From contig JAUIJC010000004.1 of NCBI GenBank assembly GCA_030431525.1, forward strand, positions 86,903 to 150,902: a DNA stretch of 64,000 nt, read 5' to 3'. Made by a program: the position numbers and the translations under genes. The notes below the pieces were generated by a model. The model was not told the origin of the DNA, did not search any database, and saw only the letters and a program-made list of their open reading frames with translations. Positions 8,983 through 19,800 of the stretch are shown in pieces. The first letter of the stretch is position 1; each line of letters starts with the position of its first letter. The stretch is from Bacteroidia bacterium (GTDB lineage Bacteria > Bacteroidota > Bacteroidia > Cytophagales > JAAEPT01).

Positions 8983-9168
8983 TTAGAACTTGATCACTTT
9001 CGCCATACCTTTTGGGTACTCCTTGATGTCGTAACCAGCGAGGTTGCCACGTACGCCAGCCTCGAATTTGTCAGCGTAAGCTTTGATGAGTTCTTCCTTG
9101 CCATCGAAGAGGGAAAGGTTATCGATGAACTTGCTGATTTGCGGTACTCCGAAATTGTTGTCAGCCAT
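8983..9168 (-). CDS. Small conserved-looking protein downstream of mdh
   Basis: The 61-residue product starts MADNNFGVPQISKF and has no signal peptide, membrane helix or recognised domain. It is mixed-charge and probably alpha/beta. The frame opens ten codons earlier at a Met, but MADN is chosen because the upstream stretch overlaps the intergenic repeat hairpin. It follows malate dehydrogenase by about 110 bp and precedes a strong terminator, which supports a real transcript end. Function unknown. Confidence 0.6.
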   Translation of the reverse strand: MADNNFGVPQISKFIDNLSLFDGKEELIKAYADKFEAGVRGNLAGYDIKEYPKGMAKVIKF

Positions 9169-9190
9169 GTGTGAAATATGGTTTAGTCTT

Positions 9191-9269
9191 TTGTACAAAG
9201 TATCATGTATTAAGTATAATGATTTGCGAAGAGCTATTCATTGTACTTGGTACATTGTACATAATACTT
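9191..9269. repeat. Word-repeat hairpin between mdh and the small downstream gene
   Basis: The left arm (9191-9222) and right arm (9238-9269) are imperfect inverted copies built from the words GTACAAAGTAT, AAGTATAATG, TTGTACTTGG and GTACATAATACTT. It has the same design as the hairpin at 11226-11294, with which it shares the GTACAATG/CATTGTAC words. Confidence 0.7.
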
Positions 9270-9275
9270 GAATAA

Positions 9276-10217
9276 TTAAGCCTTTTCAGCAGCCAAGTTG
9301 TCGTAAGCAGCCATCACGTCGTTTACCGCTTTGGCAGAATCCTCGAGCAATGCTTGTTCGTCGGCGTTCAACTTGATTTCGAACATGCGCTCGATGCCGT
9401 TTTTACCCAAAACAACTGGAACACCAAGGTAGCAGTTGTCGATGCCGAACTCACCTTCGAGCTTCATGCAAACTGGGAATACACGCTTCTGGTCTTTAAC
9501 GATAGCCTCAACCATCTGAGCAGCAGCAGCACCTGGAGCATACCAAGCAGAAGTACCCATCAATTTCACGCACTCACCGCCACCGCGCTTCGTACGAACC
9601 AAGATAGTCTCCAACTTGTCAGCGTCAACCAACTCAGTTACAGGGATACCACCAACAGTAGTGTAACGTGGCAATGGAACCATAGTGTCACCGTGGCCAC
9701 CCATCAATACAGCGTTGATTTCCTTAACAGAAACGTTCAACTCCTCAGCGATGAAGTGACGGTAGCGAGCAGTATCGAGGATACCAGCCATACCCATCAC
9801 CTTGTTGCGTGGCAACTTAGAAGTGGCGTGAGCGGCGTAAGTCATCACGTCCAATGGGTTGGAAACAACGATGATGATAGCATCAGGAGAATATTTTACG
9901 ATTTGTTCCGTAACGGAGCTAACGATGCCAGCGTTGGTAGCGATCAAGTCGTCACGAGTCATTCCAGGCTTACGTGGAAGACCAGAAGTGATCACAACAA
10001 CGTCAGAACCAGCAGTTTTGCTGTAGTCGTTAGTAGAACCAGTCACCCAGCTGTCATAGCCAGTAACGGGAGCTTTCTGGTTGATGTCCAATGCCTTGCC
10101 TTCTGCAACACCTTCTTTGATGTCCAACAAGACGATTTCTTTGGCAACCTCACGGTAAGCCAAAACGTCAGCGCAAGTTGCGCCCACGTTTCCAGCACCT
10201 ACTACGGTAACTTTCAT
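9276..10217 (-). CDS. mdh: Malate dehydrogenase
   Basis: The 313-residue product is an LDH-like (type 3) malate dehydrogenase that interconverts malate and oxaloacetate with NAD in the TCA cycle. It shows the N-terminal nucleotide-binding loop VVGAGNVGAT, the LDI acidic residue ending strand 2, the substrate-binding loop GLPRKPGMTRDDL with the Arg that selects dicarboxylates, SNPLDVMTY, and the catalytic His in GGHGDTMVPL. The length is typical. It is followed by a repeat hairpin and a 61-residue gene on the same strand. Confidence 0.97.
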   Translation of the reverse strand: MKVTVVGAGNVGATCADVLAYREVAKEIVLLDIKEGVAEGKALDINQKAPVTGYDSWVTGSTNDYSKTAGSDVVVITSGLPRKPGMTRDDLIATNAGIVSSVTEQIVKYSPDAIIIVVSNPLDVMTYAAHATSKLPRNKVMGMAGILDTARYRHFIAEELNVSVKEINAVLMGGHGDTMVPLPRYTTVGGIPVTELVDADKLETILVRTKRGGGECVKLMGTSAWYAPGAAAAQMVEAIVKDQKRVFPVCMKLEGEFGIDNCYLGVPVVLGKNGIERMFEIKLNADEQALLEDSAKAVNDVMAAYDNLAAEKA

Positions 10218-10307
10218 CGTATATGAGTTTTAAGAATTGAAAAAACAGGTTTCAATCCCTAAAGCTATCAAATTTTTAGGCTTGATGGAAAGACCTTGGG
10301 AAGTTTC

Positions 10308-11138
10308 CTACGGGGTAGGTAACGAAGCCTCTTCTTTTCCAAAGGTAATGAGGCGAATAGGGTAGGAGACGGATATTGCAAACATGCTCCCTCTGGAAAT
10401 TGTTTGAAATGAGTTTGGTGTCGAATTCCCCAAGCCCATGGTCCATTCAGTGAATAGCCTTTGCTGAAGTCCTTGTTGATAGATAAAGGCGAAGCGAAGA
10501 CGCTCTTTGCCACTGTTTAGAAATTGGATGAAAAAGCCTGTGTAGATGCTCCAGCCATGTTTTTTAAGTATCTCGGATTCTTGTATGTTTTCGGTGAATT
10601 GATAGGAGTTTCCACCTGAGGAATAATTGATGCTAAAGAAACCCGTATCAGCGTTGTAGAGATGGTCATAGGTCAATCCTAAGATGCCTTGGATTGAAAA
10701 AATGCTGAGGTAATGTTTCTTCCTAAGAAACGGAAGATTGTTAAAAATGCTTTTGGGGCTTTTCCTGATGCGAATCTCTTTGAGGTGTTTTCCAATTTGT
10801 ACAAACACTCGGGAAACAGGTAAGTAATTTCCTTCGTTCGAAATGAACGCAGAGGATTTTAGCCTTATGGCTTGTCCTATCCCGCCGTAGTTCCAGCCAG
10901 TTTCTAAATGCCATACCTCTTGAAACTTGATTTTTAGTCCAAGCCCGTATCTGTCGGCAGGGTAAGTTGTAATCCGACTTACATAATCAGGTGCTTCACT
11001 TTTATCCGCAAACGACGAGAGTAGGAATTCAACTCCCGTTTCTGGAACCAGATAAATGGAAACAGGTTTTTTGGCATGTTGTCCAAACAATGTCAGGGAA
11101 GAGGACAGGGTGAGGATGCAACACAAAAGGCGTTTCAT
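10308..11138 (-). CDS. Putative outer-membrane beta-barrel protein
   Basis: The 276-residue product has a signal peptide (MKRLLCCILTLSSSLTLFGQ) and alternating hydrophobic/aromatic strands ending in an aromatic-flanked C-terminal region (FAISVSYPIRLITFG), as expected for a small outer-membrane barrel of Bacteroidota. No specific family is recognised. The codon just before the ATG at 11138 is an in-frame TTG, so the ATG is preferred. It stands alone between mdh and ydcF; no substrate or partner can be inferred. Confidence 0.7.
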   Translation of the reverse strand: MKRLLCCILTLSSSLTLFGQHAKKPVSIYLVPETGVEFLLSSFADKSEAPDYVSRITTYPADRYGLGLKIKFQEVWHLETGWNYGGIGQAIRLKSSAFISNEGNYLPVSRVFVQIGKHLKEIRIRKSPKSIFNNLPFLRKKHYLSIFSIQGILGLTYDHLYNADTGFFSINYSSGGNSYQFTENIQESEILKKHGWSIYTGFFIQFLNSGKERLRFAFIYQQGLQQRLFTEWTMGLGNSTPNSFQTISRGSMFAISVSYPIRLITFGKEEASLPTP

Positions 11139-11225
11139 CAAAAAACTGGTTTGGTGTGAAAAATCCGTTGTTGAACGTCACCAAATCAAGTTTAGTGTAT
11201 GGAGGTTTTGAAATATTTGTATCAA

Positions 11226-11294
11226 GTACAATGTATTATGTACAATGACCTTAGCTGTGTAGGAGTCATTGTACATAATATACGATACATTGTA
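11226..11294. repeat. Word-repeat hairpin between ydcF and the outer-membrane gene
   Basis: The left arm (11226-11249, GTACAATGTATTATGTACAA plus TGAC) and right arm (11265-11294) are near-perfect inverted copies, apart from a short insertion, with a 15-nt loop. It lies about 25 bp beyond the stop of the YdcF-like gene. It shares the GTACAATG word with the hairpin at 9191. Confidence 0.75.
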
Positions 11295-11318
11295 CAATTA
11301 CCCAGTTTGGATTTTGGA

Positions 11319-12092
11319 TTACATATAGCCTTTCACCTTATAAGCAACCACGCCCAACATCTCATGGAAAAGGATATGCCAAGAGGGCATGCACACCAAG
11401 GATGGGATGATGAGGTGTTTTGGGGTAATCCGTCGGTCAGAGGTGTGGAAATCTGCTGAAAAGGTATCCACCTTTAGCCCCTGTTTCTCGAAACACCCTT
11501 TAGCTCTGCGCATGTGGAATGCTGAGGTAATCAGGAGCAATTTCGCATTGGGGTATTGGCTTTTGATGATTTTAGCGGACTCTTCAGCGTTTTTATGCGT
11601 GTTGTGGGAGGTAGGTTCAATGATGAGGTCTTCCTTGGGAACTCCGGCCATTTCAAGAAACTGGGCAAGTTTAACAGCCTCCTGCTTTTCGCTGGCAGGC
11701 CCCATTAATGCGCCTGAACCACCGCTGAGCAAAATCTTTTTCACCTTGCCCATTTTGTAGAGTTGAAGAGCGTGGGTAACACGGTCAGCTCCTTTTTGGA
11801 AATAGACGCGGTCCTCTGGTTCGATGCTCATGTTAATGACACCCGCCAAAACGATGGCAATGTCATAATCGGAATCCAACTGCTCGATGGGCGTGGGTCT
11901 TCCTTCCCAAAGCCTGAATGATTCAGCTGTTAGTAAAGGATTGGTGAAGATGAAAAAGAGGATTCCCACTCCCCAAAGGCTCCATTTTTTTAAGTGCTCT
12001 CGTTTTCCAAAAATGGCGTACAACAGCAAGATGGAAAGCCAAATCGCTGGCATGGCAAGGTAGAACAGCGTTTTGGAGAGGAAGAAGAACAT
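11319..12092 (-). CDS. YdcF/ElyC/SanA family membrane protein (DUF218)
   Basis: The 257-residue protein has two N-terminal membrane helices (about 7-27 and 38-55) and a DUF218 domain (about 75-230). Typical motifs are DIAIVLAG, a LLSGGSGAL loop, the EPTSHNTHKNA segment and LLITSAFHMRRA. DUF218 proteins such as ElyC and SanA act in envelope integrity and peptidoglycan or polysaccharide precursor metabolism at the inner membrane. The gene starts two bases after the stop of the MscS-like gene, so the two form an operon, consistent with a shared envelope-stress role. Confidence 0.88.
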   Translation of the reverse strand: MFFFLSKTLFYLAMPAIWLSILLLYAIFGKREHLKKWSLWGVGILFFIFTNPLLTAESFRLWEGRPTPIEQLDSDYDIAIVLAGVINMSIEPEDRVYFQKGADRVTHALQLYKMGKVKKILLSGGSGALMGPASEKQEAVKLAQFLEMAGVPKEDLIIEPTSHNTHKNAEESAKIIKSQYPNAKLLLITSAFHMRRAKGCFEKQGLKVDTFSADFHTSDRRITPKHLIIPSLVCMPSWHILFHEMLGVVAYKVKGYM

Positions 12093-12094
12093 TG

Positions 12095-12952
12095 TTACGA
12101 AGCGTTCGGATTGATATGCACATCCCGTTGTGGAAACGGAATACGAATGTCGTGCTTTTTGAACTTGCGTTCAATTTCTATCCTGATCTCGCTTTGGACA
12201 AATTCGATTTCAAAAATGTAGGAGCTCCAAAAAAACAAGGTGAATTCGAGGCCGTCTGCGCCAAAGTTTTTTAAGGATACTCTTGGGTGAGGTGACTCTT
12301 CTACCTTTGAGTTGCTTCTGGCAGCTTCTTCCAGAAGTTGGATCACCAATTGAACATCTGTGCCATAGGCGACAGAAACTTCCACAGAGAAGCGGGTTTC
12401 ATAGCGTTGGTAGCTCCAGTTGAGTATGCTTCCGTTGACTACTTTGGAATTGGGAAGAATGATATAGGTTTGGTCTCTTGTGTAGAGTTTTGATGTTCGA
12501 AAGTGAATTTGGGTAACCCTTCCAATCTCTCCGTCCACCTCGATGATGTCACCTACAGAGACAGGGCCTTCAATCAACATGATAAGTCCTGAAAAGATGT
12601 CGTTCAGGAACTGTTGCAACCCCAATCCAAGTCCCACCAATAAAGCTGCGGAACTGGTTAGTAAGAGGGTGGCATTGGTTCCAAGGATGTTTAAAGATAG
12701 GAGTGCGGCTAAGGCAATAATGACATACTTGGAGATTTGATATTGGGCATATTTCCGTCCTTTCTGCTGAGAGTCTGTCACATCGGGCTTGATGAGGATG
12801 AGCCTCATCAGCCAAATGCTTAGCCTTCCAATGAGTATCATTAGGGCAATGCCCAAAAGATGACCAATCTTGATTTTGAAGGTGCCAATCTCGATGGCGG
12901 TCATCTCAATGATGTCTTGGAGGCGTTCCAGAAAAATGTTCAACAGGTCCAT
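12095..12952 (-). CDS. Small-conductance mechanosensitive channel (MscS family)
   Basis: The 285-residue protein has three membrane helices (about 25-45, 68-85 and 92-115), a Gly/Ala-rich pore helix (LLVGLGLGLQQFLNDIFSG) and the conserved beta domain (VGDIIEVDGEIGRV, then YIILPNSKVVNGSILNW) of MscS, followed by an alpha/beta C-terminal domain. MscS channels open under membrane tension during osmotic downshock and release solutes. This fits a bacterium that also accumulates ectoine. It is the first gene of a two-gene operon with the YdcF-like protein. Confidence 0.92.
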   Translation of the reverse strand: MDLLNIFLERLQDIIEMTAIEIGTFKIKIGHLLGIALMILIGRLSIWLMRLILIKPDVTDSQQKGRKYAQYQISKYVIIALAALLSLNILGTNATLLLTSSAALLVGLGLGLQQFLNDIFSGLIMLIEGPVSVGDIIEVDGEIGRVTQIHFRTSKLYTRDQTYIILPNSKVVNGSILNWSYQRYETRFSVEVSVAYGTDVQLVIQLLEEAARSNSKVEESPHPRVSLKNFGADGLEFTLFFWSSYIFEIEFVQSEIRIEIERKFKKHDIRIPFPQRDVHINPNAS

Positions 12953-13156
12953 AAAAAAATGTCGGCCTTAGTAAAAAGAAGTACCTTGCTGTTAATGGTA
13001 CTTTAGAAGCGTAGGAGGGGGGAACTTATGAATTAAGTAGTGATTTTCAAACCCCTGAGAACTTCCTATTCGTAAAGTAACTGTTCAAGTTTTGTTCAAA
13101 TAGTTGTATTTGGATTTTTAAGGGGGGAAATTTGCCCCAAATTTTTCTTTGAAACA

Positions 13157-13864
13157 ATGAAGAACAGGAACTTGGGGGCCTTGTTGATGGTCGCTTTTTT
13201 AACCTTGCCAGGCTTTGCTAAAGCCACGGAATGCATTGGACTAAGACTTAAAGTAATGCTTGAAGGCGCGATTTCTCCTGGGGGAGGATATGGTGGCCAA
13301 TTGCAGGAAGTTTTAAGTCTTCGCTTTGAGGGGGAGAATGTGCCTGAGGACGCCGTGGATGCCATTACGGTTTACCTGCGCAGTGCCAATGATTTTTCTT
13401 ATGTGGATTCAACCAAGGCTTGGGCTACGAAGAATGGCATTGCCAAAGATTTCAACACAGGCTTGGAGGAAGAATTGAGGTTTTGTCGGGCAGTAGCTGG
13501 CGAGGCCTACTACATCGAGGTTCGCCATCAAAACCACCTTGCATTGATGAGCTCCATGCCCATACCTTCTGACGCTGGAATTTTTCTTGTCGATTTGACA
13601 AATCCCTCAGAGGTTTTTGGAGAGAAGGAAGCAGGTACCTTGAACAACAATGCGCTGTTCATGAGGCTTGGTGACTTAAACGGGGATAACAAAGTAAACA
13701 TGGCCGACTACATTAACATGGTGGCTTCCCAGTTTATGTATGAGGGTTACGGTTATCACAAGGCCGACCTCAATATGGATGGCTGGGTAAATGAGCTCGA
13801 CTTCCAACTTTTTGATGAATCGTTGGCGGGGGATATCGTCATTTCCCCTGTTCCAAAAGGCTAA
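13157..13864 (+). CDS. Secreted protein with dockerin-like EF-hand pair
   Basis: The 235-residue product has a signal peptide (cleavage near FAKATE, about residue 22), a beta-rich middle of about 140 residues and a C-terminal pair of calcium-binding loops of dockerin type: DLNGDNKVNMADYINM (about residue 175) and DLNMDGWVNELDFQLF (about 205). Dockerins bind cohesins or stabilise surface complexes through Ca2+. There is no T9SS sorting domain at the end. It lies 31 bp before the giant adhesin on the same strand and is probably cotranscribed with the adhesin cluster, so a role as a partner at the cell surface is an inference. Confidence 0.8.
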   Translation: MKNRNLGALLMVAFLTLPGFAKATECIGLRLKVMLEGAISPGGGYGGQLQEVLSLRFEGENVPEDAVDAITVYLRSANDFSYVDSTKAWATKNGIAKDFNTGLEEELRFCRAVAGEAYYIEVRHQNHLALMSSMPIPSDAGIFLVDLTNPSEVFGEKEAGTLNNNALFMRLGDLNGDNKVNMADYINMVASQFMYEGYGYHKADLNMDGWVNELDFQLFDESLAGDIVISPVPKG

Positions 13865-13895
13865 AGGATAATTTCAGCAAGAAAAGTATTACCAA

Positions 13896-16800
13896 ATGGG
13901 GATCGCTAAAACGGTCCTTCTTCTACTTATGCGTTTTTTCAAAGGGCATTTAATTCGACTGTTGCTTGTGGTGTTGGGACTAACTTCCCTGAGCCATGTT
14001 TCGGTCGCGAATTGGAACACCTTCGACTATGGCTTGGTGCTTAACGCCAATGTCCAGAACGACAGCTTGGTCATTCAATTGGGGGTGAAGGATGCAACTG
14101 ATCCATTTGCCTTCGTTGGGGCTGACTTGATTTTGGGGATTTCCAATATCAATCACCTTGATATGGCGAATGCCAAAATCACGGACCAAGGCTTTTGGAG
14201 TCAAGAGACCTTTGGGCCAGATTTCGAGCCGATTGTTCTTGGGGCTGTAGTGCCTGCTTCTCCTCACGAGCTGAATGTTCAAATCAAAGTGAGCAACACG
14301 GTGGATTTAAATATGGATCCACCGCCAGGGTTTCTGGCTGGGCCTGGCACAGGGCTGGATTCTGTGTTTTTGGCGGAGGTGAGCATTCCATTGAGCAAAA
14401 ATTGCTACAATGACTTTATCGTGAAGTATGTCAAGGGTAAGGGAGCCATCATGGCTTGGGCAGACTTTCCGCAAAAGGTTTTTGATGTTAGTTCCCAAGG
14501 AAACTTCGGTTCAGTAACTGTTCCTGGCGTGAGTGCTTCGGCAGGTTTTTCAGGGCTCGAACCCGAATATTGTACCTCAAGTTTCCTTTCTCAATTGGTA
14601 CCTCAGGTTGAGGGTGGTGTTTTCTCTGGCAATGGTGTGAAATACGACGTAGCTGGAGATTTTCACTATTTCGACCCCTATGAGGCAGGAGAGGGAACCC
14701 ATCAGATTTCTTATAAGATTTGTGGTAAGGAGCAGGTAGAAACTGTACAAGTTTATGCCTCACCTTGTAACTCTACGGTGAGCTCGGCAACGTCTTCCGT
14801 GGCGATTGCATCTCCACAAGGCATAGCGACAGATTGTGACGGAAATATTTTTGTGTCCAGCCGTACCATCTCTGGAGACTATGTGATTTATCGCATCGAC
14901 AATTTTGGTCAGAAGACTGAAATCGTCAACAACCTGAACGGGGCTGTTGGAGTTAGCTTGGATCCATCTGGAAACCTCTATGTTGTGGAGACCGTGGATG
15001 ACTGGGTGCGGAAGATTGATTACAACGCTGGCACGGATTCATATTCAAAAGGTGCAACTTATTCATTGCTTCTTGGTGGCGAGCTTTCAGCCGACCACGA
15101 TTTTTTGGGTCTGACGATTGATGACACCCACACATTCCTCTATACTTCGGACTCCAAAGCGGATTTGATTCGTGAGTTGGACCTTTCCAACGGCAATGTT
15201 AGAACTGTTGCTGGCGGGGGAGGTGAGTTTACTGAAATTCATCACCTGGCCTACGACGATGGAAAACTTTACGTCGCTGACAAGGCATCTTATTCTATTA
15301 AAGAGGTTGATGTCGCTTCTGGTGTAGTGACTACTGTTACAGGTAGTACGCCTGGTTATTCGGATGGTACTTTGGCTTCGGCTCAGTTTATCTCGCCAGT
15401 TGGTGTGGCGGTTGATGGCCAAGGCCGTCTATTCGTTTCTGATGATGTAACTCATGTGGTCCGTCAGGTAGATTACTTAAATGATGAGGTAACTACGATT
15501 CAAGGTTCTGCTTTTAGTACAATCAGCCCAGGGGATTTGAATGGCCCAACTGCCGTATCTGCATTCATTCGTGGTTTTGTGGACATCGCTGACACCAAAA
15601 ATGATGAGGTGCGCAGGGTGCAAATTGAGGACTATCTCAGGAATCCATTTGATAGCTTGAATTCGGATTACTGTCTCAATGATTTGGCGGACACCCTTAA
15701 CCCAACTACTGTTGATGGTTATTATACTTCTGATGCGGGTTTGATCTCTAAAACGGCTGATAATAATTATTGGGTGTTCAACCCAACAGTAGCTGGAACG
15801 CATAAGCTGTATTTCCACCACACATTAGGTGTTTGTAAGGATTCCGTGGAGTTTGAGGTGAATGTTCATGGCTTGCCTGTTCCAAACTTGGGAGCCGATT
15901 ACTCGATTTGTCCACCGTCCTTGAATAAGGATACTGTTTCGGCAGGTAGTTCTTATACTTCTTATTCTTGGCAATTCACTCCAGAGGGAGGAGGTTCCAC
16001 CATTGCCTTGGGTACAGATACTTTTGAGGTTGTGACGGATTATGGTCGTTTTGACCTTTCTGTGGTTGACACCAATGGCTGTCAGGGTGCAGGAGCAGTT
16101 TCCGTCAGCGGTTTTGCGGGGGTTGAGTTTGCTTTGGCAGGGGAGGATACCCTATGTTATGGCGATTCCACGGAAATTGAGGTGATCCGTTCTGCTGGTT
16201 CCACTGGCCCTGCTTATGCTAGCTATGAGTGGAATACTGGAGAAACTACTTCTAAAATCACCGCCGATGCAACTGGAGAATATGTTGTTAAGGTCACCGA
16301 TAACGACGGATGTTGGGCTTATGATACCTTGGCCCTCCATGTTCACGATCCTATTTATGTGAACATCGATTCGGTTGATCACTTGCTTCGTGGTAAGCAA
16401 AAGTTGGAAGGGGATACTCTTTTGATTTGTGACTTTTTGAATGCCGATTATACATTCTCGGCTGTAGCATCTGGCGGAAGTGGAGCCTTCCAATATGCTT
16501 GGTGGATTCAGGCCAAGGATTTAGTGGTGTTGAGCCCAGATTTGGATACAACAAAAACGAGCTTCGATGTTACTGCTACTTCTCCGATTCCTCGTGATGC
16601 TCCAATCTTCTTGAAGGCTACCGATGTTGTTTCAGGTTGTGAGGTCTGGGATACGGTAACGCTTTATTTGAATTCCCTTGAGGCCGAGATTATTGCTCAG
16701 CACAATATCATTTGTCCAGGGATGATTGATACGTTGGAAGCCCAGGTGATTCAAGGCCCAAGCTTGCAGTACAATTATAAGTGGACGGGTGATGCCAGCT

Positions 16801-19800
16801 CCACAGGAACGGCTACTGTAAAAGATTCATTGGCCATCATCCAAACAACTAACGAAGGCGTTAAGCGCTATTTCTTGACCGTTGAGGATGTGGACAAAAA
16901 GTGTCGTGCGAAGGATACGCTTGAGATTACGGTTCGCAAACCTGTCGCAAGCCTTGAAGTGATTAGCGACATCTCTTGTGATTCTTCCATGATGGTGGAT
17001 ATGTGGGGATACAATTCGGAGGGTGTAGTGCCATTCACTTCGGGTGATGCCTTGCGTTACTCATGGTCGATTGGTTCTCCGAGCACCAGCTACTTTGTTG
17101 CGGGAGACGATAGCTCTTCAGCGGTTGCTATTCAAGGAGGCACGCCTGGAAGCACTACTAAGATTTACATGGGAATGACCGATTCCCTTGGAATTGAGTT
17201 GGCGAAACAAGGCCGAGCGGACTCATTGACCTGTTGGGCTTATGACTCAGCCGAGGTGTATTGGAACCCGCCAATGTCTGTTCAAGCTACCCAAGACACT
17301 TTCTATATATGTACTCCTTCTTCGGGTCAACTTTTGGGTAACACTGCCACGGGTGGTACGCCAGGGTATAATCACTGCTGGGGCTTTGAAGGAACAGCAC
17401 CTGCAACCATGACTTTGGATACCTTGACTGGAGAGATTTCAGGTATTGATAATGATACCGCTCAGGTGATTTATCATGCTTACGACAAGTATTACTGCTA
17501 CACAGCTGATACAGTAACGGCTATTGCTGTTTCGTTCCAAGTGGAAGCGGTAGCAAAATATGACAGCATTTGCGCTGGTTTGGGCGACAGCCTTTTCGCT
17601 AACGTGTTGAATGACGGAAAGGGAGGTTTCACTTATTCATGGACGCCGGCTTCCAATGTGGATGATGCTTCAAAAATGAATCCTGTGGCCACCCTACAAA
17701 ACACCACCACTTTTGAGGTGGAGGTTACGGATGCTGGAACCCAATGTAAGGCAACGGTCAGCAAGGAGGTTGAGGTGATTGATTTTGTAGCGGTTGCCGG
17801 AGCCAATGGGGTACTTGATACACTTCAAACTTGCTTTGACCAACCAACGGTGAAGTTGGATGCTTCCAATACATATGGAGGTTTTGGAGGAAACACCTTC
17901 GCTTGGACTTCGGATGATCTTCAAGTGTTGGTTGCCGATGCGGATAGCGTCATTGCCGAGGCGTCTGACAATGGGGTTGTTCGTCCAAGCTATTCATTGC
18001 TTCGGGTGAATGTTCAGGATTCTATCGGATGTAAGGCCGAAGATTCCATTGTAGTTGCGTGGAATGAGCAGTTGCAAACCGTTGTTTCCGACACGGTATA
18101 TCTCTGTGGAGGTAGCGCAAAGCAATTGACTGTGAACAATACTACTGGTGGCGTTGCAGACTATAATTATTCTTGGAGCCTTCTTACTAGTAATTCGGCT
18201 TCCGCTTCCATTGATGCTTCCGGTAATGTGAGCGTCATGGATAATGACACTGCTACAGTGGTGGTCAAGGCGATTGATGCGGTTGGTTGTGAAACCACGG
18301 ATACTGCTGTGGTGATTGGGTTGGATTTCGTAGTGGAAGCAACTGCCCAGTACGATACCACCTGTGCCGAATTGGATAATGTGTTGGATGTGTCTACCGC
18401 AAATGACGGGAAGGGACTTTTCAACTATGCATGGACACCAGCTTCCAGCCTTGATGTAACGAATAGCAAGAATCCAGTAGCCAGCCCAACTGCCACGACC
18501 ATGTATAAGGTGTTGGTGACAGATTTGGGAACAGGCTGTCAGGCTGAGGATTCAGTTCAAGTTGTTATTGAGGATTTCATAGCTGTGGCGGGAGACCTAA
18601 ATGTGGTCGATACCATCATGGCCTGTTACGGTGTGAATGAAGTTTCCTTGAAAGCCACAAACACTTATGGTGGTGACGGGAACTATACTTATAACTGGTC
18701 CACCTCAGCTTCAGGCGCTGATGTAAAAAACGGCACCTTGGACTTGGACCAGTTGCTTGATAATGGTGTTTCCCGCCCATCCATTAGCGAAGTTTATTTG
18801 GAAGTGAAAGACGGCATCGGCTGTACTTCGAAAGACTCTTTGTATGTCGATTGGCGCAAAGCCTTGGTCGTAAATGCAGTTGATGACACCTTATATATAT
18901 GTACTCCAAATGAGGCGGTGCTTATTCCTGGTGTAGTTCAGACAGGTGCTAATTATCATGTGAAATGGTTGCCATCTTCTTCGGCTCCATCAAGTGTAAA
19001 CCTTTCAGGAAATAAAGTCACTGCACTGGATAATGATACCGCTCAAGTGTATCTCCAACTCAGGGAGGATAACCCTGATGGTGCATGTTACGGCTATGAC
19101 ACGGTAACGGTAATCGGGGTCAATTTTGAGGTTGAGGCCTTGACCCAATATGACAGCCTATGTGCTGGATTAGAAAACCAGTTGGAGGTCAATGTAACGG
19201 ATGACCAGAAAGGTCCTTTGACTTATGTTTGGTCACCGGCTGGTGATTTGGATGATGCTTCCATTGCTAATCCATTGGCAACAGTAAATGCCACTACGAC
19301 TTACAAGGCTTTGGTCACTGATAATGGAACTGGCTGTCAAGCCGAGGATTCTGTGTCAGTAAAGGTGATTGACTTCCAAGCGGTGACAGGAGTAGATACC
19401 TTGTTGGCTTGTTATGGTGTTGACACCCTTGCCTTGGATGGCACAAGCACTTTTGGAGGGGATGAAAACTATAGCTTTGCTTGGTCTACGGCCGATGCGA
19501 ACATCAATATTGATGACGCCAATCAGGCCTTGGCAGAGGTGATTGACCAAGGTGTTACTCGCCCAACGCAAAGCACCATCTACTTGGATGTGACTGACGG
19601 TATTGGCTGTACTTCCCGAGATTCACTAGTGGTGGATTGGAGAGAGGTCTTGCCTTTGGAGGCCATGGATGACACCCTTTATGTGTGTACTCCAAACAGC
19701 GCCCAACTTGAGATTAAGACAGTGCCAACTAGTGGTAATTATTCTTTGAAGTGGGGCATGGACGCTTCTGCTCCTGCAGGAATGTACTTGTCTGGAAACA

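Noticed and set aside
9354..10226. 290-residue open frame antisense to mdh
   Set aside because: It is a shadow of the strongly conserved mdh gene in GC-biased codons; the product is Val/Ser/His-rich with no motif.
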